A DNA stretch of 55,265 nucleotides from Colwellia hornerae (GCF_007954355.1 NZ_VOLR01000026.1:1-55265), one strand, 5' to 3'; counted from the stretch's first letter, positions 15,316 through 24,460 are shown. Made by a program: numbers and translations. Notes: a model not told the origin generated them from the sequence alone.

Positions 15316-15960
15316 CTAGTAGGCTTCGGCGATGGCTTGTTCAACTAACTGAGTTAACTGTTCGTAGCCAAAATTAACAAGAGGTTTTCCATTAACAAAA
15401 AACTGCGGCGTTGCTCGAACTTCGAGGGTTTTACCGTCTGCGATATCTTGCATTATAACCTTGCTAACGTTTTCGCTACTGACATCGCGCATAAACTGTT
15501 CGCTATTCAAAGGTAAGTCCTTTAATAACGCACGAGCGCTTTGTGGTTGAGCAACATGATGGCGAGTCCAGGCTTGTTGTTTGGCAAATAAAATTTCTAC
15601 TGCCGGCCAAAACTGTTCTTGTAAGTGTGCGGCTTCGAGTAGTTTAACCACTTGATCTGACCCCTTATGGAAAGGGGTGTAGCGCATCATCACCTTAACT
15701 TTACCTGGGTAGCGTTTAATTAAATTATTTACCAGAGGGTAAAAAGCTGAACATGTTTCGCAAGCAGGATCGAAAAACTCGACAATAGTCACTTTTGCCT
15801 CTAACGGCCCTTTTATAGGCGCGCCAACACGTTCAACGATGTCGAGGTTTTCAACTTTAGTGCTCTGGTGGCTATTGCTTGCTTTAAATATTGTTGCTGC
15901 GCCAATAAAAACCAGCAGGATTATAAGGCTAGCGCTAATGAAAAGTGTTTTTTTATTCAT
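15316..15960 (-). CDS. DsbA-family thiol-disulfide oxidoreductase (CETC)
   Basis: 214 residues. An N-terminal signal anchor (5-26) leads to a thioredoxin fold with the active site FFDPACETC (Cys67, Cys70), a helical insertion, and the cis-proline loop RATPQFFVNG near 185. The layout is that of periplasmic DsbA-like proteins paired with small DsbB/BdbC proteins. CETC differs from the DsbA CPHC. Its start overlaps the end of the dsbB-like gene by four bases (ATGA), so the pair is translationally coupled. It probably introduces disulfides in exported proteins. Ends at the shared terminator. Confidence 0.85.
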   Translation of the reverse strand: MNKKTLFISASLIILLVFIGAATIFKASNSHQSTKVENLDIVERVGAPIKGPLEAKVTIVEFFDPACETCSAFYPLVNNLIKRYPGKVKVMMRYTPFHKGSDQVVKLLEAAHLQEQFWPAVEILFAKQQAWTRHHVAQPQSARALLKDLPLNSEQFMRDVSSENVSKVIMQDIADGKTLEVRATPQFFVNGKPLVNFGYEQLTQLVEQAIAEAY

Positions 15961-16400
15961 GATGATTCCGATTTAGTAATAAAAAATAATAATAAAGCCA
16001 TGAGACTAAAGGTTAATAAAGACATCATTGGCATATTTAAGAAGCCAAAAACATTGAGGTGTGTTGCTGAACAAGGAATATCTTGCACGCACGGTTGTGC
16101 GCTTTTAGGGATAAAACCGGCCACTAAGAGCACATGAAACAGTGCGGTGAGCCAGCCAAATAAAACTAATACACCCACATAGCGCGTCACTTTAATGTCG
16201 AATGGAAATAAGGCCATTGGCAAAATAACGACTAAAGGGTACATAGCAATTCGTTGATACCAGCACAAAGAGCAGACAGGGAGTTTAACAACCTCACTAA
16301 AAAATAAGCTGGCAAGCATGCTTATGGTGGCAAGTACCCAAACTGAAAAGAGTAACAACCAAGCTTTGGGTAAAGTGTTGTTAGCAGATATATCGTTCAT
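15957..16400 (-). CDS. Disulfide bond formation protein B family (BdbC/DsbB-like)
   Basis: 147 residues, four transmembrane helices (about 12-33, 49-67, 72-94, 117-143). Two periplasmic cysteine pairs are present: Cys43/Cys46 in PVCSLCWYQR, and Cys104/Cys110 in QPCVQDIPC. The WYQR motif binds quinone. It reoxidises the CETC partner encoded directly downstream and passes electrons to quinone. The reading frame starts only about 20 bp after the hairpin at 16422-16449, so its promoter lies in or before that hairpin. Confidence 0.88.
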   Translation of the reverse strand: MNDISANNTLPKAWLLLFSVWVLATISMLASLFFSEVVKLPVCSLCWYQRIAMYPLVVILPMALFPFDIKVTRYVGVLVLFGWLTALFHVLLVAGFIPKSAQPCVQDIPCSATHLNVFGFLNMPMMSLLTFSLMALLLFFITKSESS

Positions 16401-16421
16401 ATAATCTCGTTTAGTTAACGT

Positions 16422-16449
16422 TAAAAATCCAGCCTAAGCCGGATTTTTA
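16422..16449 (-). terminator. Terminator after the S46 peptidase gene
   Basis: TAAAAATCC (16422-16430) pairs with GGATTTTTA (16441-16449) around a 10-nt loop. Read on the minus strand it gives a hairpin with a U-rich 3' arm. It separates the S46 gene from the dsbB-like gene. Confidence 0.7.
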
Positions 16450-16470
16450 TAGTAAATAAAATTCAGCTAA

Positions 16471-18630
16471 TTATTCAACTATATCCATTTCTTCAATAAG
16501 ATTAGTCGCGCCGTCAACATGTTCCATTACCCATAACATGTATTTAATATCAACGTGAATAGATCTGTTTAATTGAGTGTCGTAATCCCAATCACCAATA
16601 ATACTTTCATAAACACCGTCAAAGACTAAACCAACAAATTCTGCTTTATCGTTAAGGGTAGGTGAGCCAGAGTTACCGCCGGTGATATCTAAGGTACCTA
16701 GGTAATTTACCGGCACTGAGCCAAGTTCTTTTTTAGCGTATTCGCCGTAAGTTTTACTCTTAATTAAATCGAGTTGTTTTTTAGACGCATTAAAGGGTTT
16801 AACACCTGTGTCTTTTTCTACAATGCCTTCAAGTGTTGTGTAAGGTGTTGCTGTTAGTCCGTCTCTTGGCGAATAACCTTTTACGTTACCGTAAGTAATA
16901 CGCAATGTGCTGTTCGCATCAGCGTAAACGGGTAGTTTTTTATCGTTAAAATAAGCGATTAACGCTTCCATATATTTAGGACGATAAGCTTGAATATTAC
17001 CTGACAACTCTTCGTCTTTTTCTTCAAGTGCTTTTCTTACAGAAAAAGTCTTTACGGCAAGTTGAATAAAAGGATCAGCGCTTTTTTCAAAGTCTGCTAC
17101 CGATTTATTCATCCAAGCAAGGCGAGTTTCTTGGTCAGCAATTGTTGATGTTTGATACATTTTTTCAAGCTTAGCACTCAGTGCTTTTTTATTTAAACCC
17201 TTTTCAAGTTCAAAAAACTCATCGATGGCGAGAATACGTGCTGATTTAGGCAATTCAACATAATGCGTTAACATAGCGAATAAAATCTTTTGATCGATAT
17301 TTGCGTCGTATCGACGATTAAAGGTTTTCATGCTTTGTTCAAAGCGTGCAAGATCACGTTCTTGGTAACCGCTTTCTCTGGCTACGTTTGGTTTGTTTTT
17401 TTCTACGGCTAAACGATGTAAACGATAAGCGGTGCTTAACATTTTGTTGTAAGCCATATAACCTAGAATTAGATCGCGTGCTTGAGTTTTTTGGTCTTGT
17501 TTTAGTAGCTTATTTAGGCCGGTAAGTGCGTTGCCATATTTAGCTTTTCGCATTTTATCAGCATTGATCCAAGCGCTTAAGTCTTGTTCTAGTTGCTGTT
17601 TACGGGCTAACGTTGTGCCTTTATTATAGCTTTTTATCATGCTACCGTAATTTTTTGCGTAGTTAGCTAAGCCGGCTAAGGTACTTTCGTACTTTATTCT
17701 TGCTTCACTTTCTGGTGCAGACTCGTTATGAATTAAGTCGATAAGCTCTTCACGATAATTTTTAGCATTAGGGTAAGTCCAAGTAAATTGGTTCTCAACC
17801 TCTAGTGCAGTGCGGTAACGGTTGGTGCGTCCTGGGTAACCTAGCACCATAATGTAATCGCCTTCATCAACACTACTCTTATTCACTTTTAGGTGATGCT
17901 TTGGCTCATAAGGTACGTTGTCTTTACTAAAGTCGGCGGGTTGGCCATCTTTACCGACATAAGCACGATAAAAACCGTAGTCTCCTGTGTGGCGTGGCCA
18001 CATCCAGTTATCAACATCGCCGCCATACTTACCAACACTACTTGCTGGAGCATGGACTAAACGAACATCGCGAATAGTTAATTGTTTAAATAAGTAATAT
18101 TCTAAACCGCCATGAAAATTAACAACACTACAACGATATTTGTCATCACTTTCACATTCAGCCACTAATGTTTTTGAGTTTTTATCTATGGTTTTATAGC
18201 GCTCAGAGCCCGACATGTTCTCGGTAATGCTGGCTTTAATTAATGTGGTAACATCATTAATTTCTTCTGTTACATAGATACGACTGCCGGGTGTAGCGGG
18301 TAGCTCTTCATCAAAGGTTTTTGCTAGAAAACCATTGGCGAGTAAGTTGTTCTCTGCTGTTGAGTTGTACTGAACAGAGCCATAAACACAATGATGATTA
18401 GAAGCAACTAAACCTTTATCAGAAACAAAGGAAGCCGTACAGCCACCAAGGCTGACAATAGCCCCCATAGGAAAGCCAGTAAGATCGGTTAAGTCGTTAG
18501 GGTTTAATTTTAAACCTGCTTGGGTAAGTTCTGTTGCAATGCTTGGCAATTGGTGAGGTTGCCACATGCCTTCATCAGCAGTGGCAAGTGTCGAAGCCAT
18601 TGCTAATAATAAAATCGTTGTTTTTTTCAT
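16471..18630 (-). CDS. S46-family dipeptidyl peptidase, DPP7-like
   Basis: 719 residues with a signal peptide (1-18, ending in ATADE). The S46 triad is visible: His80 in ASNHHC, the aspartate region GGDVDNWMWPRHTGD (203-217), and Ser654 in GGNSGSP. Eighteen residues after the serine is Gly672 in VFDG. In the family, glycine here goes with hydrophobic P1 (DPP7) and arginine with acidic P1 (DPP11), so DPP7-like specificity is inferred. It removes dipeptides from peptides in the periplasm or at the cell surface. It is followed on the same strand by the dsbBA-like pair after a terminator and preceded by the M49 peptidase gene, which has its own terminator. Confidence 0.92.
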   Translation of the reverse strand: MKKTTILLLAMASTLATADEGMWQPHQLPSIATELTQAGLKLNPNDLTDLTGFPMGAIVSLGGCTASFVSDKGLVASNHHCVYGSVQYNSTAENNLLANGFLAKTFDEELPATPGSRIYVTEEINDVTTLIKASITENMSGSERYKTIDKNSKTLVAECESDDKYRCSVVNFHGGLEYYLFKQLTIRDVRLVHAPASSVGKYGGDVDNWMWPRHTGDYGFYRAYVGKDGQPADFSKDNVPYEPKHHLKVNKSSVDEGDYIMVLGYPGRTNRYRTALEVENQFTWTYPNAKNYREELIDLIHNESAPESEARIKYESTLAGLANYAKNYGSMIKSYNKGTTLARKQQLEQDLSAWINADKMRKAKYGNALTGLNKLLKQDQKTQARDLILGYMAYNKMLSTAYRLHRLAVEKNKPNVARESGYQERDLARFEQSMKTFNRRYDANIDQKILFAMLTHYVELPKSARILAIDEFFELEKGLNKKALSAKLEKMYQTSTIADQETRLAWMNKSVADFEKSADPFIQLAVKTFSVRKALEEKDEELSGNIQAYRPKYMEALIAYFNDKKLPVYADANSTLRITYGNVKGYSPRDGLTATPYTTLEGIVEKDTGVKPFNASKKQLDLIKSKTYGEYAKKELGSVPVNYLGTLDITGGNSGSPTLNDKAEFVGLVFDGVYESIIGDWDYDTQLNRSIHVDIKYMLWVMEHVDGATNLIEEMDIVE

Positions 18631-18790
18631 TAGAATTCTCTGGATTGTATTAATTTATTTTTTAATTTTATAGTTATAAGCCGCGCGTAAATATTGGAAA
18701 ATACTTAGTTGTAGTCTTTTTATTTATTATTGCTAGTCGACATTATGCCAAAGAAAACTTTAAGGATAAAGAGGACGTTTCAAGCAAAAT

Positions 18791-18826
18791 AAAAAAGGCG
18801 CATGACCCTTTGTGATCATACGCCTT
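18791..18826 (-). terminator. Terminator after the M49 peptidase gene
   Basis: AAGGCG and ATGA (18795-18804) pair with TCAT and CGCCTT (18816-18826). On the minus strand the stem is followed by TTTTTTATTTTG. It lies about 45 bp after the stop codon. Confidence 0.85.
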
Positions 18827-18869
18827 GGTCTCTTATAACGTTTACGTTATTTTAAGGTTTGCTTAGCAA

Positions 18870-20957
18870 TTAATTTAAAACCGGTAATAAACCATAATCT
18901 TTACCATATTCCAACATCTGTTCTTGGAAATTATCAGGATAAGTAATGTTTACATCAGTAATTTTATCACCTTGATAAACCGCTTCTAATTTAGGATTAA
19001 CAAAACCAGAATATGGCGCTAATTTAAGTTTTTCATAACGATTTAACACTTCTAAATGCAGTTTTTTGTCAACGTTAACGGCATAGCCTTCAATTAACGC
19101 TTGGCCTGCAGCAAAGTCACCTTCAGACTTTATTCGTTGTAATTCACGTAATAATTGGCCAAATAAGCTGCGTAGCTTTTGGTAGTCATTGACAACAAAG
19201 AAGGTTTTGCCATCACGGACTCGCTTTTCAATAACATTGTCAGCGGCACCTTTTTCAAACGCCCAACTTGCAATTAACTGTCGATTACGCATATGTGCTT
19301 CTTCAATATGCTCACCTTCTTTAAGACGGCGTAATTGCAACATCATACCGTTACGAATATAGCTGTCGTAGCTTGCTTTACCCACTTCTAAGCTTGGCAT
19401 TGCGCCCATATCAATTAATTTTTGATCCATAAGATAGTACAAGGCAATTAAGTCGGCGCGACCTTCTTCAAGGGCTGACGAGTATTGCTTTAACGTTTCT
19501 TTAGGGGTGCCAACGCCTTCGTTAATTTGCCCAGAAGCATGACCAACAACTTCATGTAAATCGGTATGCAAGTGAGACGCTAATGGACCAAACTCTTTGC
19601 TACGAGCAAGCTCGGCATCATCCCAGACAAATTCGGCTAACGAGCCGCCTTTTACATTGTCATAAGCACTAACAATATTGGTTAAGCTTACCGACTTTGA
19701 ACCGTGCTCAGCGCGTATCCAGTTAGCGTTGGGTAGGTTAATGCCAATAGGCGTAGAGGGAGATGCATCGCCAGATTCAATTACCACGGTAATGGCTTTA
19801 CCGGTAATGCCTTTGACTTCTTTTTTCTTATGGCTTTCAATGAGGGGTGAATTATCTTCAAACCACTGAGCTTCTGCGGCAATTTTAGCAATCACTTTGG
19901 TTGCTTCGTGATCTTTTACCGAAACAACCGATTCAAATGAACCCCGGTAAGCTAAAGGATCGTCGTAAACTTCGATGAAACCGTTAACTACATCAACGTC
20001 GGAATTAACATCTTTAACCCACGCAATAGAGTAGTCGTCAAAGTCTTTTAAATCACCGCTTTTATAGTATTTTGATAATAACGTTAGCGCTTTACGTTGC
20101 TGCTCGTTTTCAGCAACGGTGGCTGCTTTATCTAGCCAAAAGACAATTTCGCTGATGGCTTTGTCATACATACCACCGACTTTCCATACTTGCTCAACGA
20201 GCTTACCGTCAATTTTCACTAATTTAGAGTTCAAGCCCCAAGATACCGGACGCTTAGGATCTACATCGACCTTACTTTTATAAAATGCTTCAACTTCTTG
20301 TTCGGTAACGCCTTCATAATAGTTAACTGAAGAGGCAACAACATTGTCGATGTCAGCAGACTGATTAACCATTTTAGGTGCAACCGTTGGGTCGAATAAA
20401 ATTGGCGTTAGTAAAGCCACTAACTGCTCAGCACTTTGGTCTTTATTTAAAGGTAATTTACCTTTTTCGGCAACTGACATAACATAGCTTGCGAAAGTTT
20501 CTGGACTAAATTCAGGGCTGAATTTACCTGACATATAATGGTGATGAATGCCGTTAGAAAACCAGACACGTTTTGTGTATTCATTGAACTTTTGGAATTC
20601 TTCGCTGCTTTTGTCTCCGGCATAATCGGCGATAACCGCTTCTAGCGTATGACGTATGGTGAGGTTGTATTTGTAGTTATGATCCCAAGTAATATCACGA
20701 CCAGAAAGCGCTGCTTTATAGAGATAGAATAACAATTCTTTAGTTTCTAGCGGCAACTCTTCAAAACCAGGGACTTGATAACGTATAACACGGATATCAG
20801 CAAAACGGTCTACCTGCCATTTAAATTCATTGCTGCTAGTTGCTGTCGCTTGATGAGTTTGCTTTGGCTCTGCTTTACTGTCGCTTGCTTCTTGTTCAGA
20901 GCAACCAGAAAGGGCGAGCACAGCTGCTAACGCTGCAGATATTTTTGATAATTTCAT
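18870..20957 (-). CDS. M49 (dipeptidyl-peptidase III-type) zinc peptidase, lipoprotein
   Basis: 695 residues. A lipoprotein signal with lipobox LALSGC (Cys19) is followed by a low-complexity linker to about 42. The zinc site HEVVGH (468-473, HExxxH spacing) and EEGRAD (497-502) match the M49 pair HELLGH/EECRAE, with Asp replacing the last Glu and Gly the Cys. Bacterial relatives are annotated as Zn-dependent hydrolases or DPP III. It likely cleaves dipeptides from short peptides at the cell envelope, complementing the S46 enzyme encoded next to it. Own terminator; 258 bp upstream without a gene. Confidence 0.9.
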   Translation of the reverse strand: MKLSKISAALAAVLALSGCSEQEASDSKAEPKQTHQATATSSNEFKWQVDRFADIRVIRYQVPGFEELPLETKELLFYLYKAALSGRDITWDHNYKYNLTIRHTLEAVIADYAGDKSSEEFQKFNEYTKRVWFSNGIHHHYMSGKFSPEFSPETFASYVMSVAEKGKLPLNKDQSAEQLVALLTPILFDPTVAPKMVNQSADIDNVVASSVNYYEGVTEQEVEAFYKSKVDVDPKRPVSWGLNSKLVKIDGKLVEQVWKVGGMYDKAISEIVFWLDKAATVAENEQQRKALTLLSKYYKSGDLKDFDDYSIAWVKDVNSDVDVVNGFIEVYDDPLAYRGSFESVVSVKDHEATKVIAKIAAEAQWFEDNSPLIESHKKKEVKGITGKAITVVIESGDASPSTPIGINLPNANWIRAEHGSKSVSLTNIVSAYDNVKGGSLAEFVWDDAELARSKEFGPLASHLHTDLHEVVGHASGQINEGVGTPKETLKQYSSALEEGRADLIALYYLMDQKLIDMGAMPSLEVGKASYDSYIRNGMMLQLRRLKEGEHIEEAHMRNRQLIASWAFEKGAADNVIEKRVRDGKTFFVVNDYQKLRSLFGQLLRELQRIKSEGDFAAGQALIEGYAVNVDKKLHLEVLNRYEKLKLAPYSGFVNPKLEAVYQGDKITDVNITYPDNFQEQMLEYGKDYGLLPVLN

Positions 20958-21215
20958 GTGGTTTTAATTCCAAGTATTGCCCTGCTATCGAGCATTTTAT
21001 TATAAGTATTACTTAACGTTAAAATAATACTCACAATGTCGCAATATGTATACCGGTTAACTTTATTGGCAGCAATCAGCATTAAGTTTGAAAGGCGGTT
21101 TAACGTACTTATAAAATAGCATTTACGTTTTCAATTATGAAATATACCGGCAATAGCTTGATATATTATCATCGTGGACCTACATCATAGTAAATCCTAA
21201 CCAGTAAAATTTATT

Positions 21216-22040
21216 ATGTTGTCTTATCTACTTCCCATACTTATTGGCGTTTTACTTATCGGTTATTCTGTCGGTAAGCCCTATTGGCGAGAATATCAGC
21301 GCAATAAAATAAGACGACAGCCATTTAAAAAAACATGGCGAAAAATCATTCAGCAAAGAATGCCTTATTTTGGGCAAATGCCAACAGATTTGCAGTTGCA
21401 GTTAAAGCAACATATTCAGGTATTCTTGGCGGAGAAAAGCTTCGTTGGTTGTAATGGTGTTAAAATAACCGATGAAATACGTATAACTATTGCTGCCCAA
21501 GCATGTTTATTGTTGCTTAATCGCAAGACTAATTTTTACCCTAAATTACAAACCATACTGGTTTACCCTAGGGCTTTTATTAAGCAACAGCAAAATATGG
21601 GAACTGATGGCTTAAGATATCAACAAAAAGTAGCATTGGCGGGTGAGTCATGGGACTTTGGTAAAGTCGTCCTATCTTGGCAAGATACTTTAGACGGCGC
21701 AAAAATACCTGATGATGGTCGTAATGTCGTCATTCATGAGTTTGCTCACCAGTTAGACCAAGAAAATGGCCGCGCTAATGGTGCGCCTATATTAGATAAA
21801 GGGCAGAGCTATCAAGGTTGGTCTGCGGCTTTTTCTTTGCAATTTGAACAGTTAAAGAGGCAAGAAAGAACCGGGACGCCGTCATTATTTGATTATTATG
21901 GAGCGACAAATCCCGCTGAATTCTTTGCGGTTACCAGTGAAGTTTTTTTTGAGCAAGCTAAACAGTTTCATGCTAAGTATCCGATGCTCTATCAGCAACT
22001 TAAAAACTATTATCATGTTGACCCTGTTCACTGGGCGTAA
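21216..22040 (+). CDS. mtfA: MtfA-type zinc peptidase (M90)
   Basis: 274 residues. An N-terminal hydrophobic helix (2-20) is followed by the conserved core with VVIHEFAHQLDQENG (HEFAH at 174-178), and the downstream NPAEFFAVTSEVFFEQ helix that supplies the third zinc ligand. In E. coli MtfA titrates the Mlc repressor and has aminopeptidase activity, linking it to glucose PTS control. The transmembrane N-terminus is an addition common in marine homologues. An 8-bp tandem repeat starts five bases after the stop codon. Confidence 0.88.
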   Translation: MLSYLLPILIGVLLIGYSVGKPYWREYQRNKIRRQPFKKTWRKIIQQRMPYFGQMPTDLQLQLKQHIQVFLAEKSFVGCNGVKITDEIRITIAAQACLLLLNRKTNFYPKLQTILVYPRAFIKQQQNMGTDGLRYQQKVALAGESWDFGKVVLSWQDTLDGAKIPDDGRNVVIHEFAHQLDQENGRANGAPILDKGQSYQGWSAAFSLQFEQLKRQERTGTPSLFDYYGATNPAEFFAVTSEVFFEQAKQFHAKYPMLYQQLKNYYHVDPVHWA

Positions 22041-22044
22041 GATT

Positions 22045-22084
22045 AAAATAGCAAAATAGCAAAATAGCAAAATAGCAAAATATC
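22045..22084. repeat. 8-bp tandem repeat AAAATAGC, four copies plus one variant
   Basis: Copies at 22045, 22053, 22061 and 22069 are perfect; the fifth (22077-22084) reads AAAATATC. It lies directly after the mtfA stop in the 268-bp space before the Nudix gene. No function is evident; a likely length-variable locus. Confidence 0.85.
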
Positions 22085-22308
22085 ATCACCTTACGGTTAA
22101 CAATACCGAGTAAGTGTATTTTTGATACTTGACAGTGTTTAGCATTACTTAGTCGGATACTATAAAGTTTTCGCCTAATGTCGTGTCACTGTAGTAAGAT
22201 GTTCATATACTGTTGTTTAAAATTATTACGGTTAATGCAACATTGTTTAACGACAACAATTTGCTTTATCTGTCTTTGATTTTCTAGATATTTCTAAAGA
22301 TCCCTGCT

Positions 22309-22830
22309 ATGCGTTTATTAAAATCAACGATTCATCCTGACATTCGTGATATGTCAGTGCGCCAATTTACTCGAAAAGCGACTCGGGCTATTGTCTTAAA
22401 GGGTGAAGATATTCTTTTACTTTATACCAAGCGATATCATGATTACAGTTTACCCGGTGGCGGTATCGACGAAGGCGAAAGTAATATTGCCGGCTTAGTG
22501 CGCGAGTTAAAAGAAGAAACTGGCGCGCATAATGTGCAAAATATTCAAGCGTTTGGTTTATATGAAGAGTTTAGACCTTGGCATAAGCCCGACTTTGAAC
22601 TTATTCATATGGAGTCTTATTGTTATATTTGCTCGATAGATGAAGAATTACTTGAAACCGAGCTTGAAGCGCATGAAATTAATAATGGCATGTATCCACT
22701 TTGGATGAATATACATCAAGCGATCAGTCATAATGAGCAGACCATAGCCAATAGCAAAAAGAAGGGACTTTCTATTGAACGTGAAACCTTTTTGTTAAAG
22801 CTTATTGTTAGTGAGCTATTAGTTAAATAG
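22309..22830 (+). CDS. Nudix hydrolase
   Basis: 173 residues. The Nudix box lies at about 50-72 (PGGGIDEGES ... RELKEETG), with all the metal-binding glutamates of GX5EX7REUXEEXGU. The N-terminus (TRKATRAIVLKGEDILLLYTKRYHDYSLPGG) follows the usual fold. Substrate, a nucleoside diphosphate derivative or capped nucleotide, cannot be told. Single gene convergent with the T5orf172-like gene. Confidence 0.9.
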   Translation: MRLLKSTIHPDIRDMSVRQFTRKATRAIVLKGEDILLLYTKRYHDYSLPGGGIDEGESNIAGLVRELKEETGAHNVQNIQAFGLYEEFRPWHKPDFELIHMESYCYICSIDEELLETELEAHEINNGMYPLWMNIHQAISHNEQTIANSKKKGLSIERETFLLKLIVSELLVK

Positions 22831-22897
22831 GGTTGAACGGTTAAGTAGCCCTTGTTTAGTCGAGGTAAGGGAGATGCTTTTATAAAAATTAGTGAGT

Positions 22898-23209
22898 TTA
22901 CTCTTCACTAGTAATAGCAATTCTTAAGGTTTCTCTTTGTAGTAATTTTACAGCGACCTCTGCCGATACTTGGTAAAATTCGTTAACGTATTCTTTAGCG
23001 TTTAAATACGTGCGTATTTTCTTTTTAATAGCACACGGATTGTTGCACGCTAAAGAAAATACCAGTGAGTAATCACCTGGTGAGTTTTTTGAAAGTGACC
23101 GAGCATATTCTTCAGCATCATCTGGAGTACAGCCTATTCTTATCACATCTGAAAAAAAGGAGTGGGTCATCACATAAACGTTACCGATTGAAACAGTGTC
23201 TTTTTTCAT
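22898..23209 (-). CDS. T5orf172/GIY-YIG-like domain protein, second copy
   Basis: 103 residues, clearly paralogous to 11891-12229: GNVYVMTH, VIRIGCTPDD, AEEYARSLSK, CNNPCAIKKKIRTYL, NEFYQVS. As in the first copy, the helix Arg and Glu of active GIY-YIG relatives are replaced (Tyr in EEYARSLS, Lys in AIKKKIR), so nuclease activity is doubtful. It lacks the 10-residue proline-rich N-terminal extension of the first copy. It lies just downstream of the CheX-REC gene on the same strand with a 98-bp spacer containing a hairpin. Confidence 0.7.
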   Translation of the reverse strand: MKKDTVSIGNVYVMTHSFFSDVIRIGCTPDDAEEYARSLSKNSPGDYSLVFSLACNNPCAIKKKIRTYLNAKEYVNEFYQVSAEVAVKLLQRETLRIAITSEE

Positions 23210-23256
23210 GTTTTTTATAAAATTCCTTATTTATATTTATATTCAATAATTCAAGC

Positions 23257-23281
23257 GCACTTTATCTTTATAATAAAGTGC
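23257..23281 (-). terminator. Hairpin between the CheX-REC and T5orf172-like genes
   Basis: GCACTTTAT (23257-23265) pairs perfectly with ATAAAGTGC (23273-23281) around 7 nt. There is no U-run on the minus strand, so it may be a processing or stabilising hairpin rather than a full terminator. Confidence 0.45.
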
Positions 23282-23307
23282 CTGATTGAATAATTAATCG
23301 TACTGGC

Positions 23308-24252
23308 TTAAACTATTTTTAAATAATCTTTAATTATCTTTGCGCCATTACTGGCTTGAATCGGCTTAAAGATAAAACCAGAAACGCCACTTGCTTGGCA
23401 TTCATCGACGAGTCCTTTATCGGTAACCGAAGACAACATTACCACAGGTACATTTGAGCCGCTGGCACGAATAGCTTTTAATGCTTCGTTACCGTTCATC
23501 TTAGTCATCACAACGTCCATGAAAAGGAAGTCAGGGGCTTGGTTTTTTACCGCTTCTACCGCGGTACTACCATCGTCTGCCTCAATAACATTTTCATAAC
23601 CTAAACCAGTTAAAAAGCGTTTTATTGCTTTTCGTATCATCGCACTATCGTCAACAAGTAATATTTTGCTTTCTAATGGCAAAGGCGTGCTGTGTGGGTT
23701 CGCAATACCCGAACTTTGCTCTCTTTCAACATGACTGGTTTGAAAATTAACATTACGGACCAACAAATTAAAATAGTATCGACCAACGCCTTCAACGGTA
23801 ATTGGTACCGTTATTATCTCCTTAACACCTGCTAAGTACTTTTCCATATCTTTAAAATTATGGATGAAATAAGGGCTAGAAAAATCAAATTTTAAGTTGT
23901 TGCGGCTCAGTAAATCGGTTGCTCGACCAACAATGGTATTGCCCCATTCTGCTAAGGCATTACTTAACTCGTCATTTATTTCTGTGTAATCATATGCTTC
24001 GTCAAACATGTTTTGGCAAACAGAATTACCAATAGCTACTGCAGTTTCTGGGTAATGATGCATCATAATTACCCCATCTAAACAGCCAGTAATATCAGAA
24101 CAAACGGCATAACCTTTAAAGCGAAAGTCTTCAACTGTATCGATAAAAGCTTCGCCGGCGCTACCCGATAAACTGGTCATCGATTTTAAGCTAGCAATAG
24201 ATTCGTTGATAAAAGGATGTAGAGTGACTTTATAAATTGTATCAATAGACAT
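23308..24252 (-). CDS. CheX-like phosphatase domain fused to a receiver domain
   Basis: 314 residues from the ATG (MSIDTIYKV) at 24252; the frame is open further upstream but reads as low-quality leader. Residues 5-170 form a CheX/CheC-type domain. The AEWGN helix supplies the ExxN phosphatase pair (Glu102, Asn105), followed 22 residues later by a proline (127), as in the CheC/CheX/FliY signature. After a short linker, a receiver domain starts at about 197 (ILLVDDSAMIRK) with phospho-acceptor Asp246 (FMDVVM) and Lys296. Such fusions appear in marine gammaproteobacteria as stand-alone regulators. It could dephosphorylate its own or another receiver; no chemotaxis genes are adjacent. Confidence 0.82.
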   Translation of the reverse strand: MSIDTIYKVTLHPFINESIASLKSMTSLSGSAGEAFIDTVEDFRFKGYAVCSDITGCLDGVIMMHHYPETAVAIGNSVCQNMFDEAYDYTEINDELSNALAEWGNTIVGRATDLLSRNNLKFDFSSPYFIHNFKDMEKYLAGVKEIITVPITVEGVGRYYFNLLVRNVNFQTSHVEREQSSGIANPHSTPLPLESKILLVDDSAMIRKAIKRFLTGLGYENVIEADDGSTAVEAVKNQAPDFLFMDVVMTKMNGNEALKAIRASGSNVPVVMLSSVTDKGLVDECQASGVSGFIFKPIQASNGAKIIKDYLKIV

Positions 24253-24454
24253 GAAATATCCGCATATATTATTTTTATTGTGCGAATAAAATACTAGAGC
24301 AAATAAGGTTTTGCAAGAAAATACCCGAGGTGATGAACAAGCTTTAATTTTTTTATTTAATAATATATCAAGCACTAATCGCTTCTGTATTGCTATTGGT
24401 GAAAAAACAACCAAAAATATTGAGGATTAAGTAGAGAAAATAGAGTTTTTACTG

Positions 24455-24460
24455 TATAAT
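24455..24460 (+). promoter_or_regulatory. Possible -10 box upstream of ybiT
   Basis: A perfect TATAAT lies about 95 bp before the TTG start. The -35 at the right distance (TAGAGA, 24432-24437) is poor, so it may need an activator or an extended -10. Confidence 0.4.
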
